A stretch of DNA of 5,156 nt, from contig JAGHUZ010000178.1 in NCBI GenBank assembly GCA_018064575.1, positions 1-5,156 of the forward strand. Reading direction: 5' to 3'. Of the stretch, positions 1 to 5,156 are shown one piece after another. Numbering within the stretch: the first letter of the stretch is position 1; each line of letters starts with the position of its first letter. Origin of the DNA: Candidatus Minthomonas equi. Lineage in GTDB: Bacteria; Bacteroidota; Bacteroidia; Bacteroidales; UBA932. A model generated the notes under the pieces. The model searched no databases. It had not been told where the DNA came from and saw only the letters and a list, made by a program, of their open reading frames with translations. The position numbers and the translations under genes are program-made.

Positions 1-1
1 G

Positions 2-568
2 CCTTATAATGCCCCTGACTATGTCATCTTGGACGAAAGTTCCCCTTCTGCCGATTTAAACGGATGGAGTGTATCTGTTCTTCGGATAATGGATTTCTGC
101 ACACCCGTAAAAGACACCGGAAATGTAAATTACGTGGAAAGCCACTCATCCGGGGCATGTACAGCCGCTTTGGTCTGCCTCACAAAACCGGGAGAGACAT
201 CCGTTACCGATTGGGTATCCTGCGGAAGTTATGCATTTCCTGAAAAAAAAATTGAACTTTCCGGCAAAATCAGTGTGGTTATGCCGGAGAGAGAACCGCA
301 AAGATATATTTCCGACGTCACAGTCCGTTCCCGTAGCGGCAAAACCGTTTCAACTGCCATTGAAGTCAACAAACCTTTGAGAATCGATGGATGGAAATTG
401 TATCAGCTCGATTTCGACCGCTCGATGGGCAGATGGTCGAATGTATCCGTATTGGAAATCATAAAAGACCCGTGGATGACACCCGTATATATCGGAATAT
501 ACCTGATGATAGCCGGAGCAGTATGTATGTTTGTCATATTCGGGCGTAAAAAGGAGGAGAAACGATGA
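2..568 (+). CDS. resB: ResB/CcsB-like cytochrome c biogenesis protein, C-terminal part (5' end outside window)
   Basis: This is the periplasmic half and last membrane helix of a ResB/CcsB-type protein, the System II partner of CcsA that helps deliver haem to apocytochrome c outside the inner membrane. The frame is open from base 2, giving 188 visible codons; the TTG at 29 is internal, so the true start lies left of the window. The C-terminal ResB signature is clear: a stretch reading EPQRYISDVTV (encoded about 292-324), then IEVNKPL, GWKLYQLDFD and SVLEIIKDPW, followed by a hydrophobic helix (encoded about 479-544) and a basic tail, GRKKEEKR. Four cysteines lie in the visible periplasmic part (codons at 98, 158, 176 and 221). 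The stop overlaps the ccsA start as ATGA, so the two are almost certainly co-transcribed and translationally coupled. The N-terminal helices, with the ResB transmembrane histidine, cannot be checked. Family assignment is firm; the symbol is by homology. Confidence 0.92.
   Translation, partial: PYNAPDYVILDESSPSADLNGWSVSVLRIMDFCTPVKDTGNVNYVESHSSGACTAALVCLTKPGETSVTDWVSCGSYAFPEKKIELSGKISVVMPEREPQRYISDVTVRSRSGKTVSTAIEVNKPLRIDGWKLYQLDFDRSMGRWSNVSVLEIIKDPWMTPVYIGIYLMIAGAVCMFVIFGRKKEEKR
552..557 (+). promoter_or_regulatory. Shine-Dalgarno site of ccsA
   Basis: AGGAGG lies 7 bases before the ccsA ATG at 565 and inside the last codons of the upstream resB-like gene. A full Shine-Dalgarno sequence is uncommon in Bacteroidota, where A-rich leaders dominate. 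Together with the ATGA overlap it fits coupled re-initiation, and it fixes the ccsA start. Part of the match may simply reflect Lys and Glu codons of the ResB tail. Confidence 0.6.
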
Positions 569-1362
569 CCTGGTTTTTGTTTCCACTTTTTGCCATAAGC
601 GCTCTTTTTTTCTGGTGCATCGCTTCGTTTTTCGCGTGGACAGGACGCACAAAAGCGGTGCATTTCTGCTACATCACCGGCATAGTCATTTATTTCAGCT
701 TCATTCTTGGGATATGGCTGTTCCTCGAAAGACCACCACTTCGCACTATGGGGGAAACCAGACTATGGTATGTACTGTTCATTTCCCTGGCAGGCATATT
801 TGTCTACACAAGGTGGCGATACAAATGGATTCTAAGTTTCAGTACGGTGATGGCATTCGTTTTCTCCTGCATAAATATCTTCAAGCCGGAAATCCACGAC
901 AAGGTGTTGATGCCGGCCCTGCAGAGTCCGTGGTTTGCACCTCACGTAATAGTCTATATGTTCGCCTATGCTCTTCTTGGAGCATCCGCCATAGTGGCTA
1001 TATACCTTATATGGTTCAAAAAAGGTCCTGTAGAAGAAAAGGAAATGTCATTGTGTGATAATCTTGTAGGTGTCGGACTTTCATTTATGACCATAGGAAT
1101 GCTCTTCGGCGCTCTATGGGCAGAGCAAGCCTGGGGACATTATTGGTCCTGGGACCCCAAGGAAACCTGGGCTGCAGCGACCTGGTTGTCATATCTGGTA
1201 TACATTCACTTGAGATACGGCTCCACTGCATCCGATACAGGGAAAACAGAAGCGGCACTTTTCATACTCCTGTTTTCATTTCTGTTTCTGCAGATGTGCT
1301 GGTATGGTATCAATTTCCTGCCTTCAGCTAAAGGAGTGAGCATCCACACCTATGGTAACTAG
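565..1362 (+). CDS. ccsA: Cytochrome c biogenesis protein CcsA (WWD-domain haem-handling protein)
   Basis: CcsA is the integral membrane subunit of the System II cytochrome c synthase. With ResB/CcsB it carries haem to the periplasmic face and ligates it to the CXXCH motifs of apocytochromes. The 265-residue protein is strongly hydrophobic, with about seven or eight membrane segments spread along its length. The WWD motif is complete at residues 190-202 (WGHYWSWDPKETW), preceded by the typical GALWAEQ. The expected haem-ligand histidines are present: H127 (P-His1, in SPWFAPH), H215 (membrane histidine just after the WWD segment, in VYIHLRY) and H261 (P-His2, in GVSIHTYG near the C-terminus). 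Roles are assigned by order and spacing against the characterised Helicobacter CcsBA fusion. The start at 565 is supported by AGGAGG and by overlap with the upstream stop. The gene ends 13 bp from the stop of the convergent SDR gene. It appears intact and functional. Confidence 0.96.
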   Translation: MTWFLFPLFAISALFFWCIASFFAWTGRTKAVHFCYITGIVIYFSFILGIWLFLERPPLRTMGETRLWYVLFISLAGIFVYTRWRYKWILSFSTVMAFVFSCINIFKPEIHDKVLMPALQSPWFAPHVIVYMFAYALLGASAIVAIYLIWFKKGPVEEKEMSLCDNLVGVGLSFMTIGMLFGALWAEQAWGHYWSWDPKETWAAATWLSYLVYIHLRYGSTASDTGKTEAALFILLFSFLFLQMCWYGINFLPSAKGVSIHTYGN

Positions 1363-1375
1363 AAACAGCTTCTTA

Positions 1376-2398
1376 TCATTTAAAATTCGAAACAGCCTGA
1401 TTCAGCACGGAGATAACCCTGTCACACCATCGGTCAAATTCCTCATCTTCCTTCTGACACTCCTTATGGGAGAGACACCAGTCAAGAGTCCTCCTTATCC
1501 CCTCTTCAGGCGTGACAGTGGCACAGAATCCGGGAACCGCATTCTTGATTTTGGAATTGTCGAAAAGGACTGTATGAGCCTTATCTCCCCACAATTCGCC
1601 GTTGAAATCATATAAACCATCGGATGCCCTTATCAGGAACTGACTCGACACGTAATAAGGATGCAGTGAGACGCCAAAATAATTTGCGACAATCTGATAA
1701 ATCTGCGTCCAGGATATGCTCACATCACTCGTAATATGAAAGGCTTCGCCTATGGCTTTACGGTTACCGATAGGGCCAATGAACCCCTTGGCAAAATCTT
1801 CGCTACTGGTAATGGTCCATAATGACGTTCCATCTCCGTTGATAATGACAGGTTTTTCTTCCATAATGCGTTTGATTACTTGCCACGTGCCATTTTTCCC
1901 GTGGATGGCCAAAGGTACTTTTCTCTCGTCGTATGTATGGGAAGGGCGGACTATAGTCACGGGGAATTCACATTCGCGGTACATTCTCATCAGGAATTCT
2001 TCACAGTCCATCTTCTTACGGGCATAATCCCAATATGGATTTTTAAGCGATGTGCCTTCTGTAATGACTGGACTCGGAGGCATTTTGTTATACGCAGATG
2101 CAGAACTGATGAAAATATACTGTAATGTCTTTCCATTGAAAAGCCGAAAATCACGCTCCACGTCAGACGGCTCGAATCCGATAAATTCACACACCGCATC
2201 GAAATTCAACTCCTCAATCATCCGTGAGATGGTATTTTCATCGTTGATATCAGCAGTCAGAAAATGAACGGTATCCGGAAGAATACAGTTTCGCGTCCCT
2301 CTGTTGATAAGAAATAGTTCCACCCCATACATTGTGGCCAACTTGCGTGATATCGCTGTACTTATGGTACCGGTTCCGCCTATTAACAAGACTTTCAT
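1376..2398 (-). CDS. Extended SDR family NAD(P)-dependent epimerase/dehydratase-like protein
   Basis: A complete 340-residue protein of the extended short-chain dehydrogenase/reductase type, probably cytoplasmic since no signal peptide or membrane helix is visible. An N-terminal Rossmann fold is evident: strand MKVLLIGG with a nucleotide loop GGTGTIS (residues 7-13), where the last glycine of the usual GGTGxIG is serine. N32-R33-G34 after the second strand suggests preference for NADP, and D50 (TADIND) is the usual adenine-side acidic residue. The catalytic set is intact: SSAS at 98-101 and Tyr125-x3-Lys129 (YARKK). IVRPSHTY (149-156) and INGDGTSLWTITSSEDFAKGF-like residues 186-206 match the substrate-side pattern of nucleotide-sugar epimerases and CSP41-like proteins. 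The C-terminal quarter is charged and includes four cysteines (C308, C314, C325 and earlier C292). The substrate is unknown and no sugar-pathway genes adjoin. It is divergent from the EEP gene and convergent with ccsA. Confidence 0.9.
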   Translation of the reverse strand: MKVLLIGGTGTISTAISRKLATMYGVELFLINRGTRNCILPDTVHFLTADINDENTISRMIEELNFDAVCEFIGFEPSDVERDFRLFNGKTLQYIFISSASAYNKMPPSPVITEGTSLKNPYWDYARKKMDCEEFLMRMYRECEFPVTIVRPSHTYDERKVPLAIHGKNGTWQVIKRIMEEKPVIINGDGTSLWTITSSEDFAKGFIGPIGNRKAIGEAFHITSDVSISWTQIYQIVANYFGVSLHPYYVSSQFLIRASDGLYDFNGELWGDKAHTVLFDNSKIKNAVPGFCATVTPEEGIRRTLDWCLSHKECQKEDEEFDRWCDRVISVLNQAVSNFK

Positions 2399-2400
2399 AC

Positions 2401-2420
2401 TTTGATATTTTTTGATATTA
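2401..2420. repeat. Tandem 10-bp repeat before the SDR gene
   Basis: Two adjacent copies of TTTGATATTW, at 2401-2410 (ending T) and 2411-2420 (ending A), differ only at the last base. They begin 3 bp before the SDR start codon, in its predicted leader. The 10-bp period places both copies on the same face of the helix, as expected of a paired protein-binding site, but in AT-rich intergenic DNA chance duplication is also possible. Confidence 0.5.
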
Positions 2421-2423
2421 CGT

Positions 2424-2431
2424 CAAAAGTA
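2424..2431 (-). promoter_or_regulatory. Candidate -7 promoter box for the SDR gene
   Basis: Read on the minus strand this is TACTTTTG, a full match to the Bacteroidetes -7 consensus TAnnTTTG. It would start transcription around 2417-2419, leaving a leader of about 20 nt before the ATG at 2398. No TTTG is seen 19-21 bp upstream, so the -33 element is missing or degenerate. Confidence 0.45.
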
Positions 2432-2444
2432 ATGAAATTATCCG

Positions 2445-2452
2445 TAAATTTG
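2445..2452 (+). promoter_or_regulatory. Candidate -7 promoter box for the EEP lipoprotein gene
   Basis: TAAATTTG fully matches TAnnTTTG. Transcription would begin near 2458, giving a leader of about 25 nt that ends in the A-rich ATATAAAA directly before the ATG at 2484, a typical Bacteroidota initiation context. No TTTG occurs at the right distance upstream (about 2421-2424), so this is a half-supported promoter. Confidence 0.45.
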
Positions 2453-2483
2453 GAATTTATACGACAATCCACACCATATAAAA

Positions 2484-3341
2484 ATGAAACACATATTTCT
2501 ATTCATTATCGCAGCATCTGTTATGATAAACTGCTCATCCGCTCCTAAGGAAGCGGATTTAAAATTAATGTCCTTCAATATCCGTAACAGTCACAGTAAT
2601 TCCGATGACGGAGATAACAGCTGGCTATATCGCAAATATGCCACCGTTAAGATGATAGCCAGCCTTCAGCCCGACATCATAGGTATGCAGGAGGTCACCG
2701 GCCTCCAGCGTGCTTTCCTGACGGACAGTCTGCCAGGTTATGCCCAATATGGACTCGACCGTGACAGCGGTCTTCCCGACGGAGATGGAGAGTCTATGTC
2801 CATTTTCTATAGAACAGACAGATTCGAACTTGTGGATGAAGGAACCATCTGGCTCAGTGAAACACCTGATACAGTTTCCATAGGATGGGACGCTGCTTGT
2901 ATCCGCACGGCTACTTTCGTTCAACTCATTGATAAAAAGAACGATGGCAAGATATTGTTCTTCCTCAATACACATTTCGACCACGTTGGAGCGATAGCCC
3001 GTCGCGAAGAGGGGAAAATGCTGATGAAATGGATTGACGAGCGTTTCACCCAAGGTGCCACAATGGTACTTACCGGAGATTTCAATTCAACCGTGGAAAA
3101 TGAAGCGCTTCAGCCGCTCAACGAAAATATGAACTATGCCAGAAGTACAGCTGCCCAAACCGATAATTCAGGAACATACCACGCTTGGGGAGAAATTCCG
3201 GAGCAGAAACGTCAAGTCATCGACCATATTTATGTAAAAGGGATTGTCCCTATGACATATCGCGTTGTAAACGAAAATTACGGGGTTCCTTACATATCAG
3301 ACCACTACCCCATTCTCATAACGGCAGATTATAAAAATTAA
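2484..3341 (+). CDS. Secreted, probably lipid-anchored endonuclease/exonuclease/phosphatase (EEP) family hydrolase
   Basis: A 285-residue metal-dependent phosphoesterase of the DNase I-like EEP superfamily, closest by pattern to the uncharacterised EEP-1 subgroup of bacterial exported proteins. All hallmark residues are present: N32 (SFNIR), E70 (MQE), H164 and D166 (NTHFDH), D199 and N201 (GDFN), D247-H248 (IDHIY) and D273-H274 (SDHYP). The subgroup-like motifs DNSW (44-47), IFYR (107-110) and WLSETPD (123-129) are also seen. Residues 1-16 form a hydrophobic signal sequence ending at Cys17, suggesting a lipoprotein in the cell envelope. The lipobox (MINC) is poor, with Asn just before the Cys where Gly, Ala or Ser is usual, so cleavage by signal peptidase I or an uncleaved anchor is possible. 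No acidic surface-export cluster directly follows the Cys. The substrate (nucleic acid, phospholipid, inositol phosphate or sugar phosphate) cannot be deduced. The ATG lacks a Shine-Dalgarno site. The gene stands alone with its own promoter and terminator. Confidence 0.92.
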   Translation: MKHIFLFIIAASVMINCSSAPKEADLKLMSFNIRNSHSNSDDGDNSWLYRKYATVKMIASLQPDIIGMQEVTGLQRAFLTDSLPGYAQYGLDRDSGLPDGDGESMSIFYRTDRFELVDEGTIWLSETPDTVSIGWDAACIRTATFVQLIDKKNDGKILFFLNTHFDHVGAIARREEGKMLMKWIDERFTQGATMVLTGDFNSTVENEALQPLNENMNYARSTAAQTDNSGTYHAWGEIPEQKRQVIDHIYVKGIVPMTYRVVNENYGVPYISDHYPILITADYKN

Positions 3342-3374
3342 CGAGGCCAACCTTTTGATTAACCTCGTCCTTTT
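3341..3374. terminator. Probable bidirectional terminator between the EEP gene and tRNA-Val
   Basis: ACGAGG (3341-3346) pairs perfectly with CCTCGT (3363-3368). An additional short CAA/TTG pairing (3348-3350 with 3355-3357) can shorten the 16-nt loop. On the plus strand the stem is followed by CCTTTTG, a short T run. On the minus strand it is followed by TAATTTTTATAAT, a better T tract, so it may serve the tRNA at least as well as the EEP gene. CCTTTTG occurs twice here (3351-3357 and 3369-3375). Confidence 0.65.
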
Positions 3375-3375
3375 G

Positions 3376-3450
3376 TGGGAGCTGAGGGAATCGAACCCCC
3401 GACCCTCTGCTTGTAAGGCAGATGCTCTAAACCAACTGAGCTAAGCTCCC
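3376..3450 (-). tRNA. tRNA-Val (anticodon UAC)
   Basis: A complete 75-nt cloverleaf is read on the minus strand. The acceptor stem is GGGAGCT/AGCTCCC (7 bp) with discriminator A. The D arm is GCTC-AGTTGGTTTA-GAGC. The anticodon stem TCTGC/GCAGA encloses loop CTTACAA, with anticodon TAC at 3413-3415. The variable loop has 5 nt, and the T arm is GGGGG-TTCGATT-CCCTC with one G-U pair. The tRNA decodes GUA and, by wobble, other valine codons. The CCA end is not encoded (ACAAAA follows), so it must be added after transcription. It is a single gene, not part of a tRNA cluster, with its own strong promoter. No integrase or repeated 3' end suggests use as an attachment site. Confidence 0.98.
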
Positions 3451-3461
3451 TAAAGCGGGTG

Positions 3462-3493
3462 CAAATATAGAGTAACTTTTCGGTTTTACCAAA
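3462..3493 (-). promoter_or_regulatory. Bacteroidetes-type promoter of tRNA-Val
   Basis: On the minus strand, TTTG (3490-3493) and TATATTTG (3462-3469) are separated by 20 bp, matching the -33 TTTG and -7 TAnnTTTG consensus of the primary sigma factor of Bacteroidetes. The predicted start is around 3455-3457, a few bases before the mature 5' end at 3450, so the precursor leader would be very short. This is the best promoter in the window. Confidence 0.8.
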
Positions 3494-3509
3494 TTTTTCT
3501 CAAAATTTG
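3490..3509. repeat. Perfect 8-bp inverted repeat overlapping the tRNA promoter
   Basis: CAAATTTT (3490-3497) and AAAATTTG (3502-3509) are perfect complements around a 4-base spacer, TCTC. The left arm contains the -33 box of the tRNA-Val promoter. It could be an operator, a weak AT-only hairpin ending folC transcripts, or a chance product of AT-rich sequence. No T run follows it on the minus strand, which argues against a standard terminator. Confidence 0.5.
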
Positions 3510-3586
3510 TGCGAATTTTTGTGGACTGAATTATGTATGAAGATTTGAAGTTTACACAAATCCGTTCATCTACACCCGCAGACTGT

Positions 3587-3600
3587 ACGATTCACATCGT
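3587..3600. repeat. Short inverted repeat just after folC
   Basis: ACGAT (3587-3591) and ATCGT (3596-3600) form a perfect 5-bp stem with a 4-base loop, 9 bp beyond the folC stop codon on the minus strand. No T run follows, so it is at best a weak pause or mRNA 3'-end structure. I see no convincing terminator for folC in 3451-3608. Confidence 0.3.
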
Positions 3601-3608
3601 CCGGCCTT

Positions 3609-4982
3609 TCAGCAACTGTCTTGAGACAGATTTTTATATTCTTCAACTATCGGTATGGCTTCTGCGACCACATAACTGCTCCCCCCTATATAAAGCAGAG
3701 AATCGTCAGAAGCTATACCGTAAAATATTCTGACAGCTTCTTCCACAGATTGCGACACCAAATCACACCTATCCTCACCCCATTCCTGTGTCACGATTCG
3801 CCTCAAGGATTCTGCAGGCATAGCCCTGGAGCCTTTGGCATTGGTAAAAATGTATCTCGCATCCTGTGGCAGCAGATGGCGGACTGATTCGATGTCCTTG
3901 TCGGATGCCATCCCGAAAATGATGAAAAACTGGGAAGGATGAAGTAATTCAAAGAGTTTCCTCAACTGAGCCATTACAGGAGTAAGAGCATTTTCATTAT
4001 GTCCGATATCACAAATAATTTCCGGACTTTCACTGAGCACTTCCCACCTGCCTCTCAAACCAGTTAAAGATGCCGTATGACGCATTATATTCAGAATTTC
4101 GGGAGTAACGCTGTCATCTACTCCAAGCAAATTTCTGTCTATCAGCAAGTCTATGCAACAGGCCACCGTATGGATATTCCGCTGTTGAACGGAACATTTC
4201 AAATCCATCTCCGAAACATCCAGTCCCATCAATGCGCATCCCAGCGGAGAATGAACGTTTCCAACGTTTACAGGAACATAAACTGATGGTGCATCCACCT
4301 TTGACGCTTCCGTTTGTATAACCCGTCTTGCCTGGTGAGGCATCTCTCCTATTACCACCGGCACAAACGGTTTTATTATGCCGGCCTTTTCAAATGCTAT
4401 TTCCGAGAGTGTATCTCCCAAAATATCTTTATGGTCATAGCCTATGGTCGTTATTACACTCAGTTCCGGTGTGATTACGTTCGTCGAATCAAATCTTCCA
4501 CCCAATCCGCACTCCACCACCGCAAAATCGACTTTTTCGGAACGGAACCAATCAAAAGCCATTGCAGTCGTAATTTCAAAGAATGAAGGTTTATTCGCAG
4601 AAATAAATGAATCAGCGGAAGACAGGAAAGACAACACATCTTCCTGAGATATCATACTGCAGGAAATATGCGGGTTTCCCTCATCCCTGTCCATCACCTT
4701 GATTCTTTCCCTGAAATCCATCAGATGGGGGGATGTATAGAGACCGGTTCTGTATCCTGATGCAGCCAATATGGCAGCAATCATATGTGCCACAGAACCT
4801 TTCCCGTTCGTTCCTGCCACGTGTATGGTCTTGAACGAGTGATGGGGATGTTTCGGCAGAGCATCAAAATCAATCATATTCTGCAGCCCGGGTTTATATC
4901 CCGCCTGACCGACATTTTGGAAGGAAGGAGCTATCTCATACAAGCTCGCTACTGCATCCTTATATTGTTTGACATCCATCAT
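3609..4982 (-). CDS. folC: FolC: dihydrofolate synthase / folylpolyglutamate synthase
   Basis: A cytoplasmic Mur-ligase-family enzyme that uses ATP to join L-glutamate to dihydropteroate and/or to extend the polyglutamate tail of folates. With the start at 4982 it has 457 residues, near the family's usual length. Motifs in this numbering: ATP loop GTNGKGS (57-63), TSPHL (83-87), FFEITTAMAF (about 134-143), ECGLGGRFDSTN (157-168), YDH (182-184), EKAGIIK (198-204; K199 fits the carbamylated lysine), GRWE (311-314), DIGHNENAL (325-333; Asp and His-Asn of the C-terminal domain) and FGMASDKD (356-363). About ten extra residues seem to lie between RIKV and ISQEDV (roughly 95-111). Homologues as I recall them begin near MDVKQY. 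The frame stays open upstream with ATGs at 5033 and 5060 (474 and 483 residues), but the 5060 start overlaps the predicted -7 box; 4979 is equally possible. One or both activities cannot be told from sequence. Confidence 0.96.
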   Translation of the reverse strand: MMDVKQYKDAVASLYEIAPSFQNVGQAGYKPGLQNMIDFDALPKHPHHSFKTIHVAGTNGKGSVAHMIAAILAASGYRTGLYTSPHLMDFRERIKVMDRDEGNPHISCSMISQEDVLSFLSSADSFISANKPSFFEITTAMAFDWFRSEKVDFAVVECGLGGRFDSTNVITPELSVITTIGYDHKDILGDTLSEIAFEKAGIIKPFVPVVIGEMPHQARRVIQTEASKVDAPSVYVPVNVGNVHSPLGCALMGLDVSEMDLKCSVQQRNIHTVACCIDLLIDRNLLGVDDSVTPEILNIMRHTASLTGLRGRWEVLSESPEIICDIGHNENALTPVMAQLRKLFELLHPSQFFIIFGMASDKDIESVRHLLPQDARYIFTNAKGSRAMPAESLRRIVTQEWGEDRCDLVSQSVEEAVRIFYGIASDDSLLYIGGSSYVVAEAIPIVEEYKNLSQDSC

Positions 4983-5057
4983 AATCGTTTCATAAAAGCA
5001 TCCCTTTCGAATCCACACTGATAAAATTAACATATCCTCCCCCTCGGGATGCCGATG

Positions 5058-5065
5058 CAAAAATA
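5058..5065 (-). promoter_or_regulatory. Candidate -7 promoter box for folC
   Basis: The minus strand reads TATTTTTG, a match to TAnnTTTG. Transcription would start near 5051, giving a leader of about 70 nt to the ATG at 4982. The nearest TTTG is only 14 bp upstream, so the -33 element is not matched. If real, this box excludes translation from the ATG at 5060. Confidence 0.4.
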
Positions 5066-5156
5066 TGTCGAAATAATCACAAACAGGGTCAAGAAAGTAA
5101 ATAAAAACGTTTTATCAAGAAAAATGCCTGATTCTGTTGAGAATTATATATAGAAC
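5066..5156. other. Intergenic stretch at the right edge, no gene seen
   Basis: No credible coding sequence or RNA gene is visible in this AT-rich end of the window. It holds two small inverted repeats: ATAAAA/TTTTAT (5101-5106 and 5110-5115, with an overlapping 10-bp palindrome AAAACGTTTT at 5104-5113), and ATTCT/AGAAT (5131-5135 and 5140-5144) followed by TATATATAG. Either could be part of a terminator or control site of a neighbour beyond the edge, but neither is strong. Confidence 0.4.

Noticed and set aside
531..1058. 175-codon open frame on the plus strand overlapping the resB-like end and ccsA.
   Set aside because: It lies out of frame over the strongly supported ccsA coding sequence, its translation resembles no family I know, and it lacks hydrophobic or domain patterning; it is a shadow of ccsA.
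1362..1396. 8-bp direct repeat GAAACAGC at 1362-1369 and 1389-1396.
   Set aside because: Too short and partly inside coding sequence; no terminal inverted repeats or insertion between copies.
2625..3053. 142-codon minus-strand open frame opposite the EEP gene.
   Set aside because: The plus strand there encodes all the EEP catalytic motifs; the antisense translation shows no recognisable domain and has no promoter or ribosome site of its own.
3376..3450. tRNA gene as an attachment site for an integrated element.
   Set aside because: No integrase, no second copy of the tRNA 3' end, and normal housekeeping genes on both sides.
3533..3733. 66-codon plus-strand open frame between tRNA-Val and folC.
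   Set aside because: More than half overlaps the folC 3' end on the other strand, no ribosome site or promoter is seen, and the translation is compositionally like shadow coding.
1..5156. A novel defence, mobile or biosynthetic system.
   Set aside because: All sizeable coding regions belong to known housekeeping or common enzyme families, with no toxin, nuclease-helicase, transposase, reverse transcriptase or repeat array; the EEP enzyme next to an SDR gene is not evidence of a system.

Overview
This window looks like ordinary chromosomal DNA from a member of the Bacteroidota, most likely Bacteroidales. The main evidence is promoter boxes of the Bacteroidetes type (TAnnTTTG around -7, with TTTG around -33), A-rich leaders in place of Shine-Dalgarno sites at most starts, a tRNA gene without an encoded CCA end, and protein sequences that resemble Bacteroides-type homologues. 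The genus cannot be fixed from sequence alone. I see no mobile element, CRISPR array, phage gene or anomalous gene cluster, and no convincing undescribed system. The unexplained structure is confined to short regulatory-looking motifs between genes.

Layout from left to right: (1) bases 2-1362 (+) hold the end of a two-gene System II cytochrome c maturation operon. A ResB/CcsB-like gene cut off by the left edge overlaps, by ATGA, a complete ccsA that carries the WWD haem-handling motif and all three expected histidines. (2) 1376-2398 (-) is an extended SDR (NAD(P)-dependent epimerase/dehydratase-like) gene, convergent with ccsA and separated from it by only 13 bp. (3) 2399-2483 is a compact divergent promoter region with two back-to-back -7 boxes and a 10-bp tandem repeat. 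(4) 2484-3341 (+) encodes a secreted, probably lipid-anchored endonuclease/exonuclease/phosphatase (EEP) family hydrolase. (5) 3341-3374 is a hairpin between convergent genes that probably terminates in both directions. (6) 3376-3450 (-) is tRNA-Val(UAC), with an excellent Bacteroidetes promoter at 3462-3493 whose -33 box lies inside a perfect palindrome. (7) 3609-4982 (-) is folC, the folate synthase gene, with an intergenic leader up to the right edge.

The genes do not form one pathway. ResB and CcsA work together to move haem across the inner membrane and attach it to apocytochromes c; in Bacteroides-type genomes such pairs often sit beside the nrfHA nitrite reductase genes, which would lie left of this window if present (inference). 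FolC acts in cytoplasmic one-carbon metabolism. The SDR and EEP proteins have recognisable folds but unknown substrates; only their shared promoter region links them. The tRNA is an independent transcription unit, although the lack of a strong folC terminator means folC transcripts may read into it.
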